Source: Candidatus Aminicenantota bacterium
Lineage (GTDB): Bacteria > Acidobacteriota > UBA4820 > DSQY01
Assembly (NCBI GenBank): GCA_027365515.1
Contig: DAHXMK010000219.1
Span: forward strand, 1 to 14,373
Direction of reading: 5' to 3'
Length of the DNA stretch: 14,373 nt
Positions 9,625 through 14,373 of the stretch are shown here, one piece after another. The position numbers were made by a program, and so were the translations under genes. The notes beneath the pieces are model-generated. The model searched no databases and had not been told where the DNA came from. It worked only from the letters and a program-made list of their open reading frames with translations. Each line of letters starts with the position of its first letter. Within the stretch, counting starts at the first letter, position 1.

Positions 9625-11487
9625 ATGTGCGGCATCGCCGGCTACTTCCTGAACAGCGCGCCAGAGAAAGATGCCGTCCTAGAAAGGATGACGGGCAGCC
9701 TCTCCCACAGAGGCCCGGACGGAGAGGGTTTCTTTCGCGAAGAGGGCGTTGGCCTGGGCCACAGGCGCCTTTCTATCATTGACGTCGAAGGCGGCGCGCA
9801 ACCCATCTTTAACGAGGACCGCTCGGTCGTCGTCATTTTCAACGGCGAAATATACAATTTCAAGATGTTGCGCGACAGCCTGGAGGAGAAGGGCCACAAA
9901 TTCAGGACGCACACGGACACGGAGGTTCTCGTCCACCTTTACGAAGAAGAGGGCGAGCGGTTCCTCCCAAAGCTTAACGGGATTTTCGCTTTTGCCCTCT
10001 ACGATCGCCGCAGAAAGAAGTTGATCCTTGCCCGAGACCCCCTCGGAGTGAAGCCGCTCTATTACGGGAAGGTCAACGGTGGAATCATCTTTGGCTCGGA
10101 ATTGAAGGCCCTGCTTGCCTTTCCAGGCTTCAGCCGCCAGCCCGACCTTCAGGCGATCTCTTCATTTCTAGCCTGCGAGTACGTCCCGGCCCCGCTGACC
10201 GCATACGAGTCGGCAAAAAAGCTCCTGCCTGGCCATTTGCTCGCGGTTTCTGGCGGACGCGCGGAAACGCGCCGATATTGGCATTGGGCGATCCCAGAAG
10301 CGCTGCCGGGGCGAGCGGAGGAACGAGCCGAGCTGTTGCGGGAGCGGATTTTCCAATCGGTCCGCGGGCAGTTGATTTCCGACGTGCCGCTTGGCCTCTT
10401 TCTTTCCGGAGGTGTGGATTCCAGCGTGGTTGCGGCATGCATGAAACGGGCGGGCGGCGAAGTTCGCTCCTTCTCCATCGGCTTCGAGGACCCGTCCTTT
10501 GATGAGAGCCGTTTTGCAAAGGAGGCGGCGCTCCATCTGGGACTCAGCCACAATGAGCACCTCTTCGCCGAGAAGGAGCTTCTCGGCGAGGTGCCGCGCG
10601 TCCTGTCTTTGCTTGACGAGCCTTTCGCCGACCCCTCCGTTTTTCCGACGGCGCTGCTTTCGCGCTTCACGCGAGGCCAGGTCACGGTCGCCCTTGGAGG
10701 TGACGGCGGGGACGAGCTTTTCGCGGGCTATCCAACCTACTGGGTTCATAACCGCTATGGCTTTTTCGAGGCCGTCTGGGGACCGGCGGGAAGGGGCGCC
10801 CTGGCGTTGGCGGACAAGATGTTGCCGGTCTCTCACGCCAACCTAACGCTGCCTTACAAACTGAGAAAATTCCGCGACGGTGCCGGGCTTGCGATGCCCA
10901 ACCGCCATTTCGCGTGGCTCGGCGCATGGACGCCCGAAGCCATTCGCCGCCTGATGCCCGGCTTTGATCCACCGGACACCTCGGCGCCAGTTGGCTGGAT
11001 TCCTCCCTCGCCTCAGAACGACGCGGTCACCGAGGCGCAGTGGCTCGACCTTCACACCTACTTGCTTGAAGACATCCTAGCCAAGGTTGACAGAGCCAGC
11101 ATGATGGCTTCGCTTGAAGCTAGGGTGCCGCTTCTCGACCCAGCCATCGTGAGTCTCGCCTTTTCCCTCAAACCCGGCGAACGGCTCAAAGGCAAGCGGG
11201 GCAAACACTTGTTGAAAGAAGCCTTCGCCCGCGACTTCCCGAAGGGCTTTCTCGACAGGCCGAAAAAAGGCTTCGGCATTCCCATGGCCCGCTGGCTCTG
11301 CGGGCCGTTGAAACCCTTTGCGGATGATCTTCTGTCAGACGATGTCCTTGGACGCGTCCCGTTTCTAGATCCCGCTGAACCCCGCCGCCTCTGGCGCGAA
11401 CACCTCGCCATGAAAGCCGACCACCGCAAGCCACTGTGGACAATGCTTGCTCTACTCGATTGGTGGCAAAGAGGCGCATGCCAATGA
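9625..11487 (+). CDS. AsnB-like glutamine-dependent amidotransferase (asparagine synthase family)
   Basis: The 620-residue protein has the two domains of glutamine-hydrolysing asparagine synthetase. An N-terminal Ntn glutaminase starts with MCGIAGYF (catalytic Cys2 after Met removal) and includes GHRRLSIID and FNGEIYNF. The C-terminal ATP-pyrophosphatase domain has the PP-loop SGGVDSS (261-267), GGDGGDELFAGY and EARVPLLD. It could make asparagine, but inside a glycan cassette it is at least as likely to amidate a sugar carboxylate, as proposed for AsnB-like proteins of O-antigen loci (WbpS type); sequence alone does not decide. The ATG follows a strong AAGGTGA ribosome site (9614-9620, 4-nt spacing). 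A 75-nt gap separates it from the glycosyltransferase, and its stop overlaps the next start as ATGA. Confidence 0.9.
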   Translation: MCGIAGYFLNSAPEKDAVLERMTGSLSHRGPDGEGFFREEGVGLGHRRLSIIDVEGGAQPIFNEDRSVVVIFNGEIYNFKMLRDSLEEKGHKFRTHTDTEVLVHLYEEEGERFLPKLNGIFAFALYDRRRKKLILARDPLGVKPLYYGKVNGGIIFGSELKALLAFPGFSRQPDLQAISSFLACEYVPAPLTAYESAKKLLPGHLLAVSGGRAETRRYWHWAIPEALPGRAEERAELLRERIFQSVRGQLISDVPLGLFLSGGVDSSVVAACMKRAGGEVRSFSIGFEDPSFDESRFAKEAALHLGLSHNEHLFAEKELLGEVPRVLSLLDEPFADPSVFPTALLSRFTRGQVTVALGGDGGDELFAGYPTYWVHNRYGFFEAVWGPAGRGALALADKMLPVSHANLTLPYKLRKFRDGAGLAMPNRHFAWLGAWTPEAIRRLMPGFDPPDTSAPVGWIPPSPQNDAVTEAQWLDLHTYLLEDILAKVDRASMMASLEARVPLLDPAIVSLAFSLKPGERLKGKRGKHLLKEAFARDFPKGFLDRPKKGFGIPMARWLCGPLKPFADDLLSDDVLGRVPFLDPAEPRRLWREHLAMKADHRKPLWTMLALLDWWQRGACQ

Positions 11488-12248
11488 TCCCTCATTATTT
11501 CGACATGATTCGAGCACGCAGAGAACGTTTCTGGTGGTTCGCAGGGAGACGCGACTTGTTCGTCAGGTTGCTGGGCCCATATTCGCTTTCTAGAATTAAA
11601 GTAGGCGTGGATATTGGCTGCGGACCGGCTGCCAACGAATCCATATATAGTCTCTTGGCTGAGCGTTGGGTTTCAGCCGACCTTTCGGCAGCTTCCTTTA
11701 ATGGCTGGCCGCCACAGAAGAATCAATGGAGAATCGTGGCCGATGCTTCCAAGTTGCCGATAAGGGAGGCGGCAGTGTCCCTTGCATTGCTTCTCGACAT
11801 AGTGGAGCACTTGCCTGACGAGCGCCCCGTCCTCGATGAAGCAAGGCGCGTCCTAGTTCCTGGAGGATTGCTCTTGGTTTCGGTGCCGGCCTTCAACCTT
11901 CTCTGGTCGTGGCATGATGAACAGGCCGGCCATTATCGCAGGTACCGTTTGAGGCAGCTAAAACAACTTGCCGAATCGAAGGGGTTTGACGTTTTGGAAG
12001 CATGTTATTATAATTTCGCCCTTGCTATTCCAATCTTTCTTGCTCGCAAGTTTTTTCGTATGATGCCATTTATGACGAAGAAGACAGAGAGCGACCTATC
12101 TCCTGGCTTTCTCAATGGCCTCTTGTGCTTTTGGCTGCGGATCGAGAATACCATTTCAACCGCTGGTGTGCCCTTGCCTTTCGGAACAAGCGCCGTTCTA
12201 CTTCTTCAGAAGCGTGGGTTAGAAGGTGATGGAAATAATAGGCGATAG
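11484..12248 (+). CDS. Class I SAM-dependent methyltransferase, glycan-associated
   Basis: Numbered from ATG 11484, this 254-residue protein has the Rossmann methyltransferase motifs: motif I VDIGCGPA (from V42), an acidic residue after the second strand (SADLS), LLLDIVEHLPDE and RRVLVPGGLLLVSVPAF. The stretch WSWHDEQAGHYRRY and the hydrophobic C-terminal part resemble methyltransferases often found next to polyprenyl-phosphate glycosyltransferases. The likely substrate is a sugar or lipid-linked intermediate, but this is inference. An upstream in-frame ATG at 11436 would overlap asnB by 52 nt; I prefer 11484, which forms an ATGA overlap with the asnB stop and has GAGG at 11471-11474. Part of this gene is clearly less GC-rich than its neighbours. 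It overlaps the next gene by about 20 nt. Confidence 0.85.
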   Translation: MIPHYFDMIRARRERFWWFAGRRDLFVRLLGPYSLSRIKVGVDIGCGPAANESIYSLLAERWVSADLSAASFNGWPPQKNQWRIVADASKLPIREAAVSLALLLDIVEHLPDERPVLDEARRVLVPGGLLLVSVPAFNLLWSWHDEQAGHYRRYRLRQLKQLAESKGFDVLEACYYNFALAIPIFLARKFFRMMPFMTKKTESDLSPGFLNGLLCFWLRIENTISTAGVPLPFGTSAVLLLQKRGLEGDGNNRR

Positions 12249-13203
12249 GCCTTCCAATCTGCTTGCTTGCCCCGCATGCAAAGTCGCCCTGTCAAGAGAG
12301 GGTGACAGCGGTCTCGTCTGCCCGTCGTGCGGGCAAAAGCAAGATTGGGCCAAGGGGGTCGCAGATTTCTCGGGCCAGCCAATTGCCCTGGAGACATCGT
12401 ACACCGTCGAACAGTTCGGCGCATCATGGGCAATACATAAGGACATCGAAGATTTTTACGAGCGCCAGTTCTTGGACTGGATCGAGCCTCTAAAGCCTAA
12501 TGACTTCAACGGAAAGATGGTTCTCGAGGCGGGATGCGGCAAAGGCCGCCACAGCCGCCTGGTCGCATCATGGCAGCCGGCCGCCCTTTACTCGGTTGAC
12601 CTGAGCGAAGCCGTTTTTCTGGCGGAGACAAACACGAGGGAGTTTGCGAACGTCACTTGCGTCAAGGCGAATCTGCTTGAGCTTCCATTTCCTGAGAATT
12701 CATTCGATGTCGTTTTTTGCGTGGGGGTTCTTCATCACCTGTCTGACCCGCTTGCCGGGCTGAAGGAACTGTGGAGAGTCCTGAAGCCTGGCGGCACGCT
12801 CTGTCTCTGGGTCTATGCCCGCGAAGGCAATGGATGGGTCGTCTGGCTCGTGGATCCTTTGCGCAAAGGCATCACATCGCGCATCCCAACGAAGATACTG
12901 CGGCCTCTCATCAGGCCCATCAGTGCCTTCTTATATTGTATTTTGAAAGTTCTCTACAATCCCATTACGAATGCGGGTAAAAGGTCGGCGCGTTTTCTGC
13001 CGTATAGCAACTATCTGGGATATATCTCGAAATTCCCTTTTCGCGAAATAGACTCGATAGTGCTTGACCACCTCTGCCCGCCAATCGCCTATTACTTGAG
13101 CAGAGGAACCTTAGAAGAATGGCTCGGGAAACTCGGAGTGACCGACGCCAGCTTCCGCTGGCACAACCGGAACTCCTGGAACATTGTCGCAAAAAAGCAG
13201 TGA
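12229..13203 (+). CDS. Zinc-ribbon methyltransferase (Trm112-like N-terminus fused to class I SAM domain)
   Basis: Numbered from a GTG at 12226 (325 aa), the N-terminus is a small zinc ribbon with CPAC (C15, C18) and CPSC (C32, C35), like the Trm112p/YcaR-type domain fused to many bacterial methyltransferases. The SAM domain follows with motif I LEAGCGKGRHS (E101-G107 core), SVDLSEAV, FCVGVLHHLSD and WRVLKPGGTLCLWVYARE. After the fold is a stretch with a hydrophobic segment near 225-245 that may touch the membrane, and a C-terminal WLGKLGVTDASFRWHNRNSWNIVAKK part. GTG 12226 and ATG 12229 are adjacent; I prefer the ATG. The start lies inside the 3' end of the preceding methyltransferase gene, so translation is probably coupled. 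A sugar O- or N-methyltransferase role is inferred from context. It is the last gene before the insertion sequence. Confidence 0.85.
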   Translation: MEIIGDRPSNLLACPACKVALSREGDSGLVCPSCGQKQDWAKGVADFSGQPIALETSYTVEQFGASWAIHKDIEDFYERQFLDWIEPLKPNDFNGKMVLEAGCGKGRHSRLVASWQPAALYSVDLSEAVFLAETNTREFANVTCVKANLLELPFPENSFDVVFCVGVLHHLSDPLAGLKELWRVLKPGGTLCLWVYAREGNGWVVWLVDPLRKGITSRIPTKILRPLIRPISAFLYCILKVLYNPITNAGKRSARFLPYSNYLGYISKFPFREIDSIVLDHLCPPIAYYLSRGTLEEWLGKLGVTDASFRWHNRNSWNIVAKKQ

Positions 13204-13337
13204 CGGCCAACTGATACCAAATGCACGACTAGGAAGAGCCAAGAATGGAGCGCCCGAGATTTCGTTTCGGCTTTGTATAGGCCAATTTTTCAGTCTTCTT
13301 GCTATCCTGCTCCCCTTGAGTTTGTAGCCACCCTTAA

Positions 13338-13356
13338 GACATGAGTTAATCATGTC
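13338..13356 (+). repeat. 7-bp perfect inverted repeat in the IS leader
   Basis: GACATGA (13338-13344) and TCATGTC (13350-13356) are exact reverse complements around a 5-nt spacer (GTTAA). The right arm contains an in-frame ATG at 13352, and the preferred orfA ribosome site (AGAGG, 13359-13363) begins three nt downstream. It could be a protein-binding operator for the transposase or an RNA hairpin that hides the upstream start. The repeat is seen directly; the role is inferred. Confidence 0.5.
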
Positions 13357-13369
13357 AGAGAGGTGGAAG

Positions 13370-13699
13370 ATGGCAGACGAAGAGGTCAGAAGCGAAGTAC
13401 AGCGGTGGACGGCGAAGCGGCGCGTAGCGCTGGTATTGAGCATTCTTCGAGGCGAGACCTCGGCGCCGGAGGCGGCGAGGTCTCATGGGCTCACGCTGGC
13501 CGAAGTTGAGGAGTGGAAAGAGAAGTTTCTCCTAGCCGGCGAGAACGGCCTGAGGGCGCGGCCGAAGAACGAAGAGGCGCTTCAGGAAGAACAGATCAAG
13601 AAGCTGAAGCAGAAGGTGGGCGAGCTGGTGCTGGATCTCGACATCATGAGGGAGGCTATGAAAGGCCGCCCTTTTGCCGAGAGGACGTCCGAAGAGTGA
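13370..13699 (+). CDS. IS3-like transposase OrfA (helix-turn-helix protein)
   Basis: OrfA supplies the DNA-binding and multimerisation part of IS3-family transposases. From ATG 13370 it is 109 residues (MADEEVRSEVQRW). A helix-turn-helix (WTAKRRVALVLSILRGETS then APEAARSHGLTLAEVEEWKEKF) is followed by a coiled-coil-like helix (EEALQEEQIKKLKQKVGEL) leading to LDLDIMREAMK, which is typical of these proteins. An ATG at 13352 gives six more residues but has no ribosome site and lies inside a hairpin arm; ATG 13370 has AGAGG at 13359-13363 with 6-nt spacing, so I prefer it. Its stop overlaps the orfB GTG as GTGA, and a CCCTTTT heptamer (13669-13675) lies just upstream in a phase suitable for -1 frameshifting. 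Confidence 0.85.
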   Translation: MADEEVRSEVQRWTAKRRVALVLSILRGETSAPEAARSHGLTLAEVEEWKEKFLLAGENGLRARPKNEEALQEEQIKKLKQKVGELVLDLDIMREAMKGRPFAERTSEE

Positions 13700-14373
13700 G
13701 AGAGGCGGTGGAGGGCGCCTCCGAGCGCCACGCCTGCACGGTACTCCAAGTGCCCCGCTCGACGGCGCGTCCTCCCTCTACCCGAAAGTCTTTTGCCCCA
13801 GTGAGTGGCGATTTAGTGGAACGGATCGGCTTTCTTATCCAGTCTTTTCCAACGTACGGCTACCGCCGTTTGTGGGCGCTCTTGCGTAAGCGGCACGGCA
13901 TGAAGATCAACCGTAAAGCCGTTTATCGTGTACTCAAGCTGAAGGGGTGGATGGTTCACCAGAGGACCTGGACACCCAGGCCCAGGGTCAAAGGGAGCGT
14001 CAGCCGGGCATCACGGAGCAACGAGCGCTGGGCCATGGACCTGACCCACATTCCAGTTGGGCGCGACGGCTGGGCACACCTGGCCGCCGTCATAGATTGC
14101 CACGACAGGACAATCATCGGCCACGAGTTCTCTCTTCGAGGCCGCGCCAAGGAAGCCGAGAGGGCAATAGAAGACGCATGCATCCTCCGCTTCGGCACAC
14201 TGCGCCCACAGGGCGCAACGCCCGTCCTGCGCAGCGACAACGGCCTTATCTTCCAGTCCCGGCGCTTTCGCGCCGCCTGCCGGGACTATAACCTCAGCCA
14301 GGAGTTCATCACCCCATACACGCCAGAACAGAACGGCATGATTGAACGCTTCTTCAGAAGCCTTAAAGAGGAA
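13696..14373 (+). CDS. IS3-like transposase OrfB, DDE integrase (partial, 3' end outside the window)
   Basis: This frame is open for 226 codons from GTG 13696 to the last base. It gives VREAVEGASERHACTVLQVP, a typical OrfB N-terminus with RSTAR. Next comes the HTH_21-like region (FPTYGYRRLWALLRKRHG, INRKAVYRVLKLKGW), then the rve integrase core. All three catalytic acids are visible: Asp115 in WAMDLTHIP, Asp181 in VLRSDNGLIFQ and Glu217 in TPEQNGMIERFFRSL. Thirty-five residues separate Asp181 and Glu217, the DD(35)E spacing of IS3 and retroviral integrases. The frame is -1 relative to orfA, as in other IS3 elements. It can be made by coupled initiation at the GTGA overlap (AGAGGA at 13680-13685) or as an OrfAB fusion after frameshifting. 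No stop or lesion is seen in the visible part, so the element may be active. Confidence 0.9.
   Translation, partial: MREAVEGASERHACTVLQVPRSTARPPSTRKSFAPVSGDLVERIGFLIQSFPTYGYRRLWALLRKRHGMKINRKAVYRVLKLKGWMVHQRTWTPRPRVKGSVSRASRSNERWAMDLTHIPVGRDGWAHLAAVIDCHDRTIIGHEFSLRGRAKEAERAIEDACILRFGTLRPQGATPVLRSDNGLIFQSRRFRAACRDYNLSQEFITPYTPEQNGMIERFFRSLKEE

Larger units (their letters stand above)
13323..14373 (+). mobile_element. IS3-like insertion sequence, left part (continues past the window)
   Basis: Two overlapping genes, a helix-turn-helix/coiled-coil orfA and a DDE integrase orfB, define an IS3-type element. The left end is placed tentatively at TGTAGCCACCC (13323-13333), because IS3-family ends start with TG and this lies about 47 nt before the preferred orfA start. 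The right end, its inverted repeat and the target-site duplication are beyond the window, so the boundary is not confirmed. The element is inserted downstream of the glycan cassette in the same orientation. Confidence 0.75.

Noticed and set aside
10168..10836. Long minus-strand frames opposite asnB
   Set aside because: They mirror a well-supported AsnB-like gene, are Arg-rich and carry no recognisable motif.
11463..11482. TGGCAAAGAGGCGCATGC near the asnB end as a sigma54 site
   Set aside because: The GG-to-GC spacing is off by one and the site lies in coding sequence just before an ATGA-coupled start.
13204..13322. Regulatory or RNA element in the gap before the IS, including a CCGAG/TTCGG stem near 13255-13276
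   Set aside because: The stem is only four to five pairs with one wobble and lacks a T-run in the right place; I see nothing else of note in this short gap.
13674..13889. A 71-codon plus-strand frame starting at ATG 13674
   Set aside because: It overlaps the OrfB frame, which carries the real transposase motifs; this one has none.
13947..14291. A 114-codon plus-strand frame rich in Arg, Gln and Pro
   Set aside because: It is an out-of-frame reading of the OrfB integrase core.

Overview
The window reads as a chromosomal segment from a GC-rich Gram-negative bacterium. The contiguous order pilB-pilT-pilC-pilS-pilR is the arrangement known from Myxococcota and Desulfobacterota/Geobacter-like bacteria; in Pseudomonas these genes are split over several loci. 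The lineage is therefore probably deltaproteobacterial in the old sense or a related uncultured phylum, but the DNA alone does not fix the taxon.

Layout, all on the + strand: (1) 3-1292, an unrecognised predicted lipoprotein. (2) 1293-1378, a short intergenic stretch with a very good sigma70-type promoter (TTGACA, 16 nt, TATACT). (3) 1385-5491, pilB, pilT and pilC, closely spaced: the extension ATPase, the retraction ATPase and the inner-membrane platform of the type IV pilus. (4) A perfect 10-bp inverted repeat at 5503-5530. (5) 5560-8587, pilS and pilR, overlapping: a membrane histidine kinase and its sigma54-activating response regulator. (6) 8584-13203, a surface-glycan cassette joined to pilR by a 4-nt GTGA overlap: a polyprenyl-phosphate-type GT2 glycosyltransferase, an AsnB-like amidotransferase and two SAM methyltransferases, the second with an N-terminal zinc ribbon. 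(7) From about 13323 to the window end, the left part of an IS3-like insertion sequence with orfA and an orfB that is still open at the last base.

The first half should build, power and regulate a type IV pilus, with PilB carrying a tandem motif that predicts cyclic-di-GMP binding. The second half would add, amidate and methylate sugars on a lipid-linked or cell-surface glycan. The close coupling of pilR to the glycosyltransferase suggests the pilus regulator and the glycan genes are co-transcribed, for pilin glycosylation or a pilus-associated exopolysaccharide. The pilin gene pilA, which normally follows pilR in this gene order, is not in the window, and I found no convincing sigma54 promoter for PilR to act on.

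I saw no tRNA, rRNA, CRISPR array or phage genes. I found no wholly new system; the least ordinary points are the pilR-to-glycan junction without pilA, the AsnB-methyltransferase set, and the expression-control signals in the IS.
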